Shown piece by piece: positions 24,590-33,640 of a DNA stretch of 34,582 bases (position 1 is its first letter; each line of letters begins with the position of its first letter). Below the pieces are notes generated by a model. The model was not told where the DNA came from and ran no database searches. It saw only the letters and a list, made by a program, of their open reading frames with translations. Source of the stretch: Lentimicrobiaceae bacterium. GTDB lineage: Bacteria; Bacteroidota; Bacteroidia; Bacteroidales; F082. Location of the stretch: assembly GCA_015061335.1 (NCBI GenBank), contig SUWT01000022.1, positions 1-34,582 of the forward strand, given 5' to 3'. Position numbers and translations under genes: made by a program.

Positions 24590-26206
24590 ATGACAGAGAA
24601 AATTCAAACTTTACGCGACTCGGCAGCGATGAGATGGATTGCCTTGTTGCTTTTGGCTTTCGCCATGTTCTGTTCATACGTATTTATGGACATCCTCTCC
24701 CCTATCAAAGACCTCATGCAATCGACAAGAGGTTGGGATTCTTCAGCATTCGGTACTATGCAAGGTGCTGAGACATTCTTGAACGTATTCGTATTCTTCC
24801 TCATCTTCGCAGGTATCATCCTCGACAAGATGGGCGTTCGTTTCACAGCAGTGTTATCAGGTGCTGTCATGCTCGTCGGTGCTATCATCAAATATTACGC
24901 TATAGCCGACAGTTTCAAAGGCAGCGGTTTAGAGACATGGTTCACCAACAATCTCAACTACATTCCTATCTTCGATGAGTTAGGCGTCTCCCCATTCTAT
25001 AGAGGCATGCCTGCTTCGGCAAAGGTAGCAGCTATCGGTTTCATGATCTTCGGATGTGGTGTTGAAATGGCAGGTATCACCGTTTCTCGCGGTATCGTAA
25101 AATGGTTCAAAGGTCGTGAGATGGCTTTGGCAATGGGCTCAGAAATGGCATTGGCACGTCTCGGCGTCGCTACATGTATGATCTTCTCACCTATGTTCGC
25201 TAACTGGGGCGGCAAAGTAGATGTATCACGCGCTGTTGCTTTCGGTGTCGTATTGTTATGTATCGCCCTTATCATGTTCGTCGTTTATTTCTTCATGGAC
25301 AAGAAATTAGACTCACAGACAGGCGAAGCAGAAGAGAAAGACGACCCATTCAAAATCAGTGATATTGGCAAAATCTTGTCAAGCTGGGGTTTCTGGTTGG
25401 TAGCTCTCCTCTGCGTACTCTATTATTCAGCTATCTTCCCATTCCAAAAATATGCTGTCAACATGTTGCAATGCAACCTCACTTTCACAGAACCAACAGG
25501 ATTCTGGGCTGGCGAAGCTGTTACTATCGTACAATATGTCATCATGTTAGCTGTAGCCGCTTGTTCTTTCGCAAGTAACTTCTCAAAGAACAAAGGCTTG
25601 AAATACGGCTTGATGGCAGCTGCTATCGTTTGCTTGGTAGTTTATTGCTACATGGGTTATATGCGCGGCTCAGCAGCATCAGTATTCGCCGTTTTCCCAT
25701 TGTTAGCTGTAGCTATCACTCCTATACTCGGCAATTATGTTGACCATAAAGGTAAGGCAGCTTCAATGTTGATGATAGGTTCATTGTTACTCATCATCTG
25801 CCACCTCACATTCGCTTTCATTTTACCTATGTTCAAAGGTCAAGCAGTCGGTGGTATCATAGTAGCTTACGTAACAATCTTGGTATTAGGCGCATCATTC
25901 TCATTGGTGCCAGCAGCATTATGGCCAAGCGTTCCAAAGTTGGTTGACGCTAAGGTTATCGGTTCTGCATATGCTTTGATTTTCTGGATTCAAAACATCG
26001 GTTTATGGTTATTCCCATTGTTGATCGGTAAGATTTTGGACAAGACAAATCCTGGTGTTACAGACCCAGTAGCTCTCAACTATACATGGGCATTGGTGAT
26101 GTTAGCATGTTTAGGTATAGCAGCTCTCGTCATCGGTATCATTTTGAAAAGAGTAGATGCTAAAAAGAACTTAGGATTGGAATTACCAAACATCACAGAA
26201 GAATAA
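24590..26206 (+). CDS. MFS transporter, substrate unknown
   Basis: 538 residues with about 12 membrane helices. The N-terminus (RWIALLLLAFAMFCSYVFMDILSPIKDLM), GIILDKMGVRFTAV in the first cytoplasmic loop (the MFS DxxGxR-type motif A) and GREMALAMGSEMALARLG in the fourth to fifth helices place it in the major facilitator superfamily, near nitrate/oxalate-formate-like branches. An extra loop of about 40 residues follows helix 3. The substrate cannot be assigned. Codon use is that of a well expressed gene. Flanked by two copies of the palindromic repeat in the same orientation, and ended by a strong bidirectional terminator. Confidence 0.87.
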   Translation: MTEKIQTLRDSAAMRWIALLLLAFAMFCSYVFMDILSPIKDLMQSTRGWDSSAFGTMQGAETFLNVFVFFLIFAGIILDKMGVRFTAVLSGAVMLVGAIIKYYAIADSFKGSGLETWFTNNLNYIPIFDELGVSPFYRGMPASAKVAAIGFMIFGCGVEMAGITVSRGIVKWFKGREMALAMGSEMALARLGVATCMIFSPMFANWGGKVDVSRAVAFGVVLLCIALIMFVVYFFMDKKLDSQTGEAEEKDDPFKISDIGKILSSWGFWLVALLCVLYYSAIFPFQKYAVNMLQCNLTFTEPTGFWAGEAVTIVQYVIMLAVAACSFASNFSKNKGLKYGLMAAAIVCLVVYCYMGYMRGSAASVFAVFPLLAVAITPILGNYVDHKGKAASMLMIGSLLLIICHLTFAFILPMFKGQAVGGIIVAYVTILVLGASFSLVPAALWPSVPKLVDAKVIGSAYALIFWIQNIGLWLFPLLIGKILDKTNPGVTDPVALNYTWALVMLACLGIAALVIGIILKRVDAKKNLGLELPNITEE

Positions 26207-26222
26207 GACAACGAGTCAACAA

Positions 26223-26272
26223 GTAGAGACGCGTCAATATTTCATGCAATAAAACATATTGACACGTCTCTC
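26223..26272. repeat. Palindromic GTAGAGACGCGTCAAT repeat, copy 2
   Basis: GAGACGCGTCAATAT (26226-26240) pairs with ATATTGACACGTCTC (26256-26270), one mismatch at the same place as in copy 1. It lies 16 nt after the MFS stop and before the terminator. Confidence 0.75.
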
Positions 26273-26289
26273 AATATAAAAACAAAAAA

Positions 26290-26319
26290 AACGGGTAGAA
26301 TTTTTTCTATCCGTTTTTT
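26290..26319. terminator. Bidirectional intrinsic terminator
   Basis: AACGGGTAGAA (26290-26300) pairs with TTCTATCCGTT (26305-26315), one G-U pair. T-runs follow on both strands, so it serves both the MFS gene (plus) and the convergent lipoprotein gene (minus). Confidence 0.88.
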
Positions 26320-26344
26320 ATTATCACTATTTTAAATTATATCC

Positions 26345-27472
26345 TTAATTTGATACCGGACGAATAGTAAATCCAGGATATCTATACACACTAGAAGTTG
26401 TTCCCTGGGTATCATCTACATAATAATAATATGGGCCAGAATCAGAAGTTATCGGTTTTGTAAGTAAAGATGAATAATAATACCCAAAATCACCTTCATC
26501 ATATAATGTAGTGTCTATCATCTTTCCAGCGTAAGGAAAGAAGATAGAATTTCCGTTACGACCTGTTACCATAGTACCGCGAACTCCATTCAATTCTGTA
26601 CTCATACCATTAGTATTCAGTACCAATTCAATAATTTCCTGTTCTGTCGGCATTCTCCATGTGGAGCCCCAATTAGCTCTTGCAGCATCAAGATACATGT
26701 GACCACTAATATCTTCAGCATATAAATATAAAGAAGAACAGTTTTCCTCTGTATAGGCATCCTTGGGTTGAATTTCTCCCCATGCGAAATAATCGCCATA
26801 TTCTTCAGGAGACTCAGCTCCGACATTATATGCAGCCCACTTCAAACCACTTGGCAAACCCAAATCAACGAATTTATGTCCAACGATACTTGATTTTATA
26901 ACCTCTCCATTTTCATCAATATTAATTTCCAAAAATTTTCCATCAATATTTTCATACAAATAATCAAGGTCATATAATTTCATTCCGGTAGGATACCATT
27001 GTTCATCTTCTATGCTAACCAATACAGAGTCAATATAAAAGATATGTCCCAGTCCAACGCCCCATGTGTCATTGATAATCCATTCACCGTTTTCATCTTG
27101 ACTACAATATTGATATGGATCAATATCTGTCTTAGGTGTACATCTCACTTTACAATTAAATGAGGCAGGAAAGTCGTCGAACCTGTATTCCTTAACAAAC
27201 AATCTTAATTCCATATTTTCTTCTTGGGTATTGTCAAAAGTAATAAGTTCTGTCTCAATATTTCCCTTATTATCATAAAAGTCAACACTAATATCCGTCA
27301 AATTCAAAACGGATTCCGCTATATTGACTCTATAATTCAACAAAGCTATTGGAAGTTGTTGCTGTTCATCATCTTCAGGATCCGTATTTCTGTTACAAGA
27401 TGCAGCTACAAAGATTTGACATAAAAAAAACAAGGCGAGAGTTCTTCCAACAAATTTCATAAATGTTTTCAT
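26345..27472 (-). CDS. Lipoprotein with a Fibrobacter-type major paralogous (FISUMP) domain
   Basis: 375 residues. Signal peptide with lipobox V-A-A-S-C (Cys 26), a central region of unknown type, and a C-terminal domain with the repeated-family hallmarks FVDLGLPSGLKWAAYNVG, GDYFAWGE, WRMPTEQEI and a final TIRPVSN. This domain is widespread in surface and secreted proteins of Bacteroidota and Fibrobacterota; no enzymatic activity is known to me. The second Met (codon 5) is an alternative start. It lies 47 bp downstream of the sulfatase maturase and may share its transcript. Confidence 0.85.
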   Translation of the reverse strand: MKTFMKFVGRTLALFFLCQIFVAASCNRNTDPEDDEQQQLPIALLNYRVNIAESVLNLTDISVDFYDNKGNIETELITFDNTQEENMELRLFVKEYRFDDFPASFNCKVRCTPKTDIDPYQYCSQDENGEWIINDTWGVGLGHIFYIDSVLVSIEDEQWYPTGMKLYDLDYLYENIDGKFLEINIDENGEVIKSSIVGHKFVDLGLPSGLKWAAYNVGAESPEEYGDYFAWGEIQPKDAYTEENCSSLYLYAEDISGHMYLDAARANWGSTWRMPTEQEIIELVLNTNGMSTELNGVRGTMVTGRNGNSIFFPYAGKMIDTTLYDEGDFGYYYSSLLTKPITSDSGPYYYYVDDTQGTTSSVYRYPGFTIRPVSN

Positions 27473-27519
27473 ATATTGATTTTGATGATTTATACGTTAC
27501 AAAAATACACATTATTTTC

Positions 27520-28683
27520 TTAGGAAACAGAGGTCATAAATATTTTTTTATAATTATTTTTAAAATGTCTGAAAAACATCCTATAAGCTGCGCAAAGATA
27601 GTTACGTCTTTCTATTCCGTTTATTGTCATCTGATCAAGCAACCTATCTTTAGGGCATCCGCCGAAACAAAGTTCCACTACGTCACAATGAAGACATCTT
27701 GAAGGCAGACTCTCAAGTTTATATTGGCCGAAGTCTCTGTTACTTTCCATCATCAATTCCAGTGAATTATCTTTTATGTTGCCTATTTTATATTCATCAA
27801 AGACATAACGATCACATCTATAGACATTGCCATCTCTTTCAACTACCGCACAATGTCCACATACAGCTTCATGTACACACAATCCCGCATGACGATTAGT
27901 CAAATTGCCAATTGTTGCCTCGAAAATCTGAACGAATTTCTTACCGACATCAACATTTAACCAATAATCAAAAACATCGCATAAGAATCTGCCATAATCT
28001 TCCGCTTGTACATTAAATGATGCCATAGGAAAATTAACTTCAACAGAATCAATTCCCGGAGGTAAGGCTATATTACCTTCTGCCCCAACAGATTCCACAA
28101 CCGGCAAAAACTGCATATAATCAGAGATGGAACGTAGAAAAGAATATACTTCTCTAGCATATTGGGCGTTAGAAGCGTTGACAGTCGTAAGAGTATTATA
28201 TTCAACATTATGTTTCTGGAGTAACTCCAGACCATTCATCACCCTATTAAAAGTACCATTCCCTGATGAATCTTTTCTATAGATGTTATGAAGATTCTCA
28301 GGTCCATCGATACTTATTCCTATACGGAAACCATTATCTTTGAAGAAGGAGCACCATTCGTCATCAAGCAAAGTTCCATTGGTTTGCAATGTGTTAAGCA
28401 GCTTTCTTCCTGAAGCATATTTATTTTGATATTGTAAGGCTTTCTTATAGAAAGGGATGCCGGCTATCGTTGGTTCGCCGCCGTGCCATGCAAATTCTAT
28501 CACAGCCTTTTGTCCATGAATCTCAACGATCTGCCTAATATAATTCTCCAGCAGTTCGTCACTCATGACACCTTTAACATCAGCAAATTTCTTATCGATA
28601 TAATAGCAATAGTCGCAGTTGAGATTACAGAGAGAACCTATTGGTTTCACCATAACAGAATAATGTCGATAATCATTTGGCAT
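27520..28683 (-). CDS. Anaerobic sulfatase-maturating enzyme (radical SAM, SPASM domain)
   Basis: 387 residues. The radical SAM cluster motif is C19-x3-C23-x2-C26 (SLCNLNCDYCYY), with the WHGGEPT motif near 64-70 and SIDGP later. The C-terminal SPASM region has the two further cysteine sets (CVHEAVCGHCAVVERDGNVYRCD and CLHCDVVELCFGGCPKDR). It oxidises the active-site Ser or Cys of sulfatases to formylglycine without oxygen. Its start overlaps the end of the upstream sulfatase gene by 11 nt, so that sulfatase is its obvious client. The serine-type sulfatase at 18319-19848 should also depend on it. Confidence 0.94.
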   Translation of the reverse strand: MPNDYRHYSVMVKPIGSLCNLNCDYCYYIDKKFADVKGVMSDELLENYIRQIVEIHGQKAVIEFAWHGGEPTIAGIPFYKKALQYQNKYASGRKLLNTLQTNGTLLDDEWCSFFKDNGFRIGISIDGPENLHNIYRKDSSGNGTFNRVMNGLELLQKHNVEYNTLTTVNASNAQYAREVYSFLRSISDYMQFLPVVESVGAEGNIALPPGIDSVEVNFPMASFNVQAEDYGRFLCDVFDYWLNVDVGKKFVQIFEATIGNLTNRHAGLCVHEAVCGHCAVVERDGNVYRCDRYVFDEYKIGNIKDNSLELMMESNRDFGQYKLESLPSRCLHCDVVELCFGGCPKDRLLDQMTINGIERRNYLCAAYRMFFRHFKNNYKKIFMTSVS

Positions 28684-30304
28684 ATTTCATTATTCCTCCG
28701 TTAAAATATTCAGTTTCTCTACCATCATCAACACCTATTTCTCGTTTGATAATTGAGTTAAGCTTATCATTATAAATCATAACCAAATCTGCATTATTAC
28801 CCTTTGGCCATGCAAGGTTTTCTGTCTCATCAGAACCATATTTATAGAGTTCTACATCATTGTTAGAATACAACGACTCAATATCTGTCGGTGTATTGAA
28901 ATGAAGAGGTGAGAAATAGCGTGCGAACTTATAATCTTCAGTAATGACACCTCTCAGATAACCTCTTTTCTCCAGGTCAACACGAATATCGACTTTTGAT
29001 TCAGAGATAGGAATGGAAATCATATCTTTATCCATCATAGAAATCATATCATACACAAACAACACACCTTGATTGTCACGTACATCGACATCGGGGTTTT
29101 CTACCGCCGGCATAAGACTAAAGCCTTTGATACCGTCCTTAACATCGTTTATCATATTCTCATCATCCAATGCCATATCAACAAATGTCGGAGCTAAATC
29201 GAGATGCGAAGTAACATGACTACAAACTCGGCCTCCTGAATATTCCGGATGATAAATTACCAAAGGAACATGGAAGTTATTATCATACATATTGCCGGCC
29301 TTTCCTCTCAATCCATGATTGCCCAACAATTCTCCATGATCGGAAGTATAGACTATGATAGTATTTTTCATCATGTCATTACTTTCAAGATAATCAAGAA
29401 CTTTCATCATCTGATTATCGCAATCTTGAATGCAATTGTAATAATAATTCATGTAAGAGTTCCATTTTTCCACAGTAGATGGATTAGGGCCTGTAGCTAT
29501 TTCCCAAGAATCATGATATTCTTTATGTACACCAGGGCGACCATCTTTATCAAGAGGTTCATTCCATGTTGATGGCACTTGTATTGGATATTTTTTCTTA
29601 TACACGCTGTCGTCAGGTGCGACGGTAGCCACACCGAACACTCCCGACTTCTCCTCATTATAATACATGATATCATGAGGGTTTATGAAGTTCACTGCCA
29701 AGAAGAACGACTGTCCGTCTTCATTCAAATCCTTTCCCTTGGTTTTCAACCATTCACAAGCATTATCCGCTATTGTTCCGTCGTGACGGTACCCTTCCAA
29801 TGGAGCGCCATACATATCACCTTCTGTCCAGTCGGAGAAACCATATTCTTCAAGCGAGGCATCACCTTCAGAGATATGCCATTTGCCTTTATATGCAGAA
29901 TAAAGACCAGCTTCACGCATCATATCTCCGACAGTCTTAATATCCTTACTCATGTTAGGTTGACATGCGAGATTCGTATTATCCATCATACGAGTTTCCG
30001 TAACATGTCTGCCAGTATATATTACAGAACGTGATGAAGTAGAGACGTTGGAGCAAGCGTAATGTTTTTCGAAAGTAGTACCTATTTTTCTCAGACGTTC
30101 TCTTGCTTCGTAGTCACTGCCTTTAGGATACGATTCCATGTATATTTCTTGATCTGTTGTAAGGAATATTATATTGTATTTTCCATCAGCGTTTGTTTCT
30201 GGTTTAACAACTTGATTATTTTTTGATGATGTGCATGAACACAATAATGTAGCATTCAACAAGAATGACACAGTCTTAATATTAGATAGATTTGTAAGTT
30301 TCAT
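28673..30304 (-). CDS. Sulfatase lipoprotein with a variant serine-type active-site motif
   Basis: 543 residues. Signal peptide with lipobox L-L-C-S-C (Cys 24) predicts an anchored periplasmic or surface sulfatase. Metal-binding TTDQE (49-53) starts the catalytic domain, and the formylglycine site reads S88-T-S-S-R92 followed by SVIYTGRH. The third position is Ser where Pro or Ala is usual in the C/S-x-P/A-x-R motif. YKGKWHIS and TSDHGELLGNHGLRGK complete the core. Substrate unknown. It is the first gene of an operon with its maturase. tRNA-Val and its terminator lie upstream on the same strand, so the promoter must be in the short interval 30305-30355. Confidence 0.9.
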   Translation of the reverse strand: MKLTNLSNIKTVSFLLNATLLCSCTSSKNNQVVKPETNADGKYNIIFLTTDQEIYMESYPKGSDYEARERLRKIGTTFEKHYACSNVSTSSRSVIYTGRHVTETRMMDNTNLACQPNMSKDIKTVGDMMREAGLYSAYKGKWHISEGDASLEEYGFSDWTEGDMYGAPLEGYRHDGTIADNACEWLKTKGKDLNEDGQSFFLAVNFINPHDIMYYNEEKSGVFGVATVAPDDSVYKKKYPIQVPSTWNEPLDKDGRPGVHKEYHDSWEIATGPNPSTVEKWNSYMNYYYNCIQDCDNQMMKVLDYLESNDMMKNTIIVYTSDHGELLGNHGLRGKAGNMYDNNFHVPLVIYHPEYSGGRVCSHVTSHLDLAPTFVDMALDDENMINDVKDGIKGFSLMPAVENPDVDVRDNQGVLFVYDMISMMDKDMISIPISESKVDIRVDLEKRGYLRGVITEDYKFARYFSPLHFNTPTDIESLYSNNDVELYKYGSDETENLAWPKGNNADLVMIYNDKLNSIIKREIGVDDGRETEYFNGGIMKYAK

Positions 30305-30355
30305 ATTTCAATTCGAAATTTTGTACAAATATAAGAATATTTGGGTAACAAGCAT

Positions 30356-30386
30356 AAAAAAAAGAGACATCAGTTTTGATGTCTCT
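30356..30386 (-). terminator. Intrinsic terminator of tRNA-Val
   Basis: A perfect 10-bp stem (AGAGACATCA at 30363-30372, TGATGTCTCT at 30377-30386) with a GTTT loop is followed on the minus strand by a T-run (complement of 30356-30362). Confidence 0.9.
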
Positions 30387-30392
30387 AGTATG

Positions 30393-30467
30393 TGGAAACT
30401 GCTGGGGTCGAACCAGCGACCTCCTGCTTGTAAGGCAGGCGCTCTAAACCAACTGAGCTAAGCTTCC
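30393..30467 (-). tRNA. tRNA-Val (anticodon UAC)
   Basis: Complete cloverleaf on the minus strand: acceptor GGAAGCT/AGTTTCC (7 bp, one G-U), D arm TAGCTCAGTTGGTTTAGAGC, anticodon stem CCTGC/GCAGG with loop CTTACAA (anticodon TAC), T stem GCTGG/CCAGC with TTCGACC, discriminator A. CCA is not encoded. It has its own promoter upstream and terminator downstream. Confidence 0.96.
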
Positions 30468-30499
30468 AATAAAGGTAAGAACCCTGTGTTTTGCGAGTG

Positions 30500-30529
30500 C
30501 AAAGGTACAAACTTTTTTTTAATCTGCAA
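30500..30529 (-). promoter_or_regulatory. Promoter of tRNA-Val
   Basis: On the minus strand, TTG (-33) at 30529-30527 is followed after 19 bp by TACCTTTG (-7) at 30507-30500, the spacing and sequence of a primary Bacteroidota promoter. Confidence 0.72.
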
Positions 30530-30800
30530 GATTTTTTTAAAAAAAATTCAAAATATTTTATACTTCAATGATTTTCAACACAATAAAAGACATAAAAATA
30601 TTTATTTAAATACAAAAAAGCATTTAAAGCTCCATTATAGACAATAAAAACAATCATGACCACACATTTTCGAAGCATAAAATATCACGTTTTTTACCTC
30701 GAGTGCAAAAAAGCAATTTATTTTTAAAAAAAGCATGATTTAAAAACATGGCAGAATGAAAAAAAAACATGATATGAGTATTTTATATTAAATAATTTCA

Positions 30801-30808
30801 TAATTTTG
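30801..30808 (+). promoter_or_regulatory. -7 promoter box for the aminotransferase
   Basis: TAATTTTG matches TAnnTTTG, 50 nt before the ATG. No obvious -33 box. Confidence 0.45.
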
Positions 30809-30858
30809 ACATTCAATTTTTTTTAGAAATTTCAAACAAAAAAAGTCAACATAATATC

Positions 30859-32175
30859 ATGAAGAATAACATCGTTTCAGTTGAAGTAGCACAGAAAGTG
30901 TTCAAAGACAGCAACCTTCCATGTATTGGGAAAGCAGGTATTCGTGAGATCAACAAGCTTGCGAGAGATTTAGAAGCTGCTAGTGGTGTAAAATTCATTC
31001 ACATGGAGATGGGCAATCCGGGTCTTCCAGCAGTGAAAGCCGGCATTGAAGCACAGATTGAAGCATTACAATCAGGTGTAGCGGCCACATATCCACCTAT
31101 TGATGGAGTTCCTGCTGTTAAGAATGAAGCATCACGTTTCATAAAGAATTTCCTTGACCTTGAAATAGATGCCAAGAATTGCATTCCTACTGTAGGTTCC
31201 ATGCAAGGTGCATTTGCAACTTTTATGATTTGCGGCCATCTCAACAAAGAGAAAGACACAGTATTATTCATAGATCCAGGTTTTCCTGTTCATAAATTTC
31301 AGAACAAAGTTTTAGGAATTCCTATGGAAAACTTTGATATTTATGAATATCGTGGAGAGAAATTACGTGATAAGTTAGAGAGCATTTTTGCCACAGGCAA
31401 GATTCACAGCGTATTATACTCGAACCCCAACAATCCTACATGGGTTTGTTTGACTGACGAGGAGCTTCGTATCATTGGTGAGTTAGCAAACAAATATGAT
31501 GTCATTGTTCTTGAAGACTTAGCCTATTTTGGAATGGACTTCCGTAAGGACTACAGTCATCCGGGAGTTGCGCCATATCAACCGACTGTAGGAAAATACA
31601 CTGACAATTACATTTTGATGATTTCAAGTTCGAAAGCATTCAGTTATGCAGGTGAGCGTTGTGCCATTTTAGGTATCAGCGACAAATTAGCAGATAGGGT
31701 ATATCCTGATTTGAAGGCATTTTGTGGACAAGAGATATTCCTAAGAGGCATTCTTTTTGGAGCTTTACACCCATTGAGTTCAGGAACATCACATTCTGCG
31801 CAATATGCAGTAGCAGGAGTTTTAAAGGCTGTCAATGATGGCACATACAACTACCGCGAAGATGTATTGGAATACGGACGCAAGGCAAAGATGATGAAGG
31901 ATGCGTTTATAGAAAATGGTTTTGTTTTCACATACGATGAGGATCTTGGGGAACCTATTGCAGACGGATTTTATTTCACTTATTGTTATCCTGGTTTTAC
32001 TGGTCCAGAGCTTTTGGAAGAGATGTTATATTATGGTATTTCAGCCATTTCATTAGACACATGTGGAAGTACAAGACAAGGAATTCGTGCATGCACCTCA
32101 TTGATACAGAGAGAAGAGATTCCAGTCTTGGCTGAAAGATTAAGGCTATTTGCTGAAGATCATCCTATCAAATAA
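30859..32175 (+). CDS. Class I/II pyridoxal-phosphate aminotransferase
   Basis: 438 residues. The fold type I PLP site is complete: NPNNPT (189-194), D220-x-x-Y223 stacking the cofactor, and the Schiff-base K259 in SSSKAFSYAGER. GNPGLP near 52-57 and the C-terminal SLDTCGSTRQGIRACTS, with Arg to bind the substrate carboxylate, fit the aspartate/aromatic aminotransferase superfamily. It transfers the amino group between an amino acid and a 2-oxo acid; specificity is not readable. The next genes encode a ferredoxin-dependent 2-oxoacid oxidoreductase with its own promoter, which suggests linked amino acid and oxoacid metabolism. Confidence 0.9.
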   Translation: MKNNIVSVEVAQKVFKDSNLPCIGKAGIREINKLARDLEAASGVKFIHMEMGNPGLPAVKAGIEAQIEALQSGVAATYPPIDGVPAVKNEASRFIKNFLDLEIDAKNCIPTVGSMQGAFATFMICGHLNKEKDTVLFIDPGFPVHKFQNKVLGIPMENFDIYEYRGEKLRDKLESIFATGKIHSVLYSNPNNPTWVCLTDEELRIIGELANKYDVIVLEDLAYFGMDFRKDYSHPGVAPYQPTVGKYTDNYILMISSSKAFSYAGERCAILGISDKLADRVYPDLKAFCGQEIFLRGILFGALHPLSSGTSHSAQYAVAGVLKAVNDGTYNYREDVLEYGRKAKMMKDAFIENGFVFTYDEDLGEPIADGFYFTYCYPGFTGPELLEEMLYYGISAISLDTCGSTRQGIRACTSLIQREEIPVLAERLRLFAEDHPIK

Positions 32176-32217
32176 GTATTTTTGCAAAAAAATCTTTTAT
32201 AATTCAAAAAAAACACT

Positions 32218-32225
32218 TACTTTTG
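32218..32225 (+). promoter_or_regulatory. -7 promoter box for the oxoacid oxidoreductase operon
   Basis: TACTTTTG matches TAnnTTTG, 59 nt before the ferredoxin-subunit ATG. Confidence 0.5.
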
Positions 32226-32284
32226 TAGGTCATTTTTAAAAGAACAAATAAAATATTTTATAAGTAACTTAAAACTAAACAATT

Positions 32285-32509
32285 ATGGCAAGTTTCAAAG
32301 GAGCCATCGTAGTTAACACAGAACGTTGTAAAGGTTGCGGTGTTTGTGCTGCAAACTGTCCAGTCGGTGTTATCAGCTTGGCTAAAGAAGTAAATGGAAA
32401 AGGTTACAATTACGCTTACATGGCGGAACCTGACAAATGTATCGGTTGTGCATCATGCGGCATGGTATGTCCAGATGGTGTTATCACAGTTTATAAAGTC
32501 AAGTTGTAA
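32285..32509 (+). CDS. 2-oxoacid:ferredoxin oxidoreductase, ferredoxin (delta) subunit
   Basis: 74 residues, almost entirely a two-cluster ferredoxin: CKGCGVCAANCP and CIGCASCGMVCP each bind one [4Fe-4S]. This is the electron-transfer subunit of the four-subunit 2-oxoglutarate/2-oxoisovalerate-type enzymes (KorD/VorD). First gene of the operon delta-alpha-beta-gamma. Confidence 0.92.
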   Translation: MASFKGAIVVNTERCKGCGVCAANCPVGVISLAKEVNGKGYNYAYMAEPDKCIGCASCGMVCPDGVITVYKVKL

Positions 32510-32550
32510 TCTAAATTAAATCAATGTCTAACATTTAAAATTAACACATA

Positions 32551-33636
32551 ATGGGAGAATTAAAATTGATGAAGGGTAACGAAGCATTAGCCGAAGCAGC
32601 TATTCGCTACGGCTGTGATGCTTATTATGGTTATCCTATCACTCCACAATCGGAAGTGATTGAATATCTCATGGAACAAGACCCATACGAACGTACCGGC
32701 ATGGTCGTTCTTCAAGCAGAAAGTGAAGTTGCAGCTATCAATATGGTTTATGCTGCTGGCGCATCTGGAAAACGCGTTATGACATCATCATCAAGTCCAG
32801 GTATAAGTTTGAAACAAGAAGGTATCGCTTACATCGCTGGCGCAGAAGTACCTTGCGTTTATGCTGACGTAGTTCGTGGCGGCCCGGGTTTAGGTACTAT
32901 CCAACCATCACAAGCCGACTACTTCCAAGCATGTAAAGGCGGCGGTAATGGTGACTATAAAAACATCGTATTAGCACCAGCTTCAGTACAAGAAATGGCA
33001 GACTTCGTTGCATTAGGCTTCGAATTAGCATTCAAATATCGCATGGCATGTTGTATCTTATCAGACGGTGCTATCGGTCAAATGATGGAAAAAGTCGTTC
33101 TTCCAGAACAAAGACCACGCATGACAGAAGAAGAGATCAAAGCTAACTATCCATGGGCAACAACAGGTCGTAAGAGAGGTACACAACATCGTATCATCAC
33201 ATCTTTAGACTTAGACTCAGTGAAGATGGAAGCTCACAACCGTCACCTCCAAGAGAAATACCGAATGGTTGAAGAAAACGAAGTACGTTTCGAAGAAATC
33301 GACTGTGAAGATGCAGAATATGTATTCGTAGCTTACGGTTCAAGTGCACGTATAGCACAAAAATCAGTACAATTGGCTCGCGCTGAAGGTCTGAAAGTCG
33401 GTTTGTTACGTCCTATCACATTGTTCCCATTCCCAACAAAAGCCATCCAAAACCTCATCGACAGAGGTGCTAAAGGTTTCTTGGCAGTTGAGTTGAGCTG
33501 CGGTCAAATGATTGAAGACGTTAAATTGGCTGTAAACGGTCGCGTTAAAGCAGAACACTTCGGTCGTGTAGGTGGTATCATCCACACACCAGAAGAAGTT
33601 CTCGAAGCAATGAAAAAACAAATTATAGGAGAATAA
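32551..33636 (+). CDS. 2-oxoacid:ferredoxin oxidoreductase, alpha subunit
   Basis: 361 residues. Domain I (about 1-200) starts with GNEALAEAAIRYGCDAYYGYPITPQSEVIEYL, the pyrimidine-binding region of alpha subunits, including the conserved YPITP. Domain II (about 240-350, VFVAYGSSARIAQKSVQLARAEGLKVGLLRPITLFPFP) completes the subunit. With beta it binds thiamine diphosphate and oxidatively decarboxylates a 2-oxo acid to acyl-CoA and CO2, reducing ferredoxin. The KorA (2-oxoglutarate) and VorB (branched-chain) assignments cannot be separated by eye. 41 bp after the ferredoxin gene, 4 bp before beta. Confidence 0.94.
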   Translation: MGELKLMKGNEALAEAAIRYGCDAYYGYPITPQSEVIEYLMEQDPYERTGMVVLQAESEVAAINMVYAAGASGKRVMTSSSSPGISLKQEGIAYIAGAEVPCVYADVVRGGPGLGTIQPSQADYFQACKGGGNGDYKNIVLAPASVQEMADFVALGFELAFKYRMACCILSDGAIGQMMEKVVLPEQRPRMTEEEIKANYPWATTGRKRGTQHRIITSLDLDSVKMEAHNRHLQEKYRMVEENEVRFEEIDCEDAEYVFVAYGSSARIAQKSVQLARAEGLKVGLLRPITLFPFPTKAIQNLIDRGAKGFLAVELSCGQMIEDVKLAVNGRVKAEHFGRVGGIIHTPEEVLEAMKKQIIGE

Positions 33637-33640
33637 AAAC

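Larger units (their letters stand above)
30468..30858. other. Gene-free AT-rich interval between divergent promoters
   Basis: Apart from the tRNA-Val promoter at 30500-30529 and a -7 box for the aminotransferase at 30801-30808, this 391-bp stretch is AT-rich with A- and T-runs and no gene, repeat family or convincing hairpin that I can see. Confidence 0.6.

Noticed and set aside
30767-30782. AAAAAAACATGATAT shared with bases near 56-70
   Set aside because: The shared stretch is short and AT-rich, with no similarity beyond it; chance in such a background is likely.
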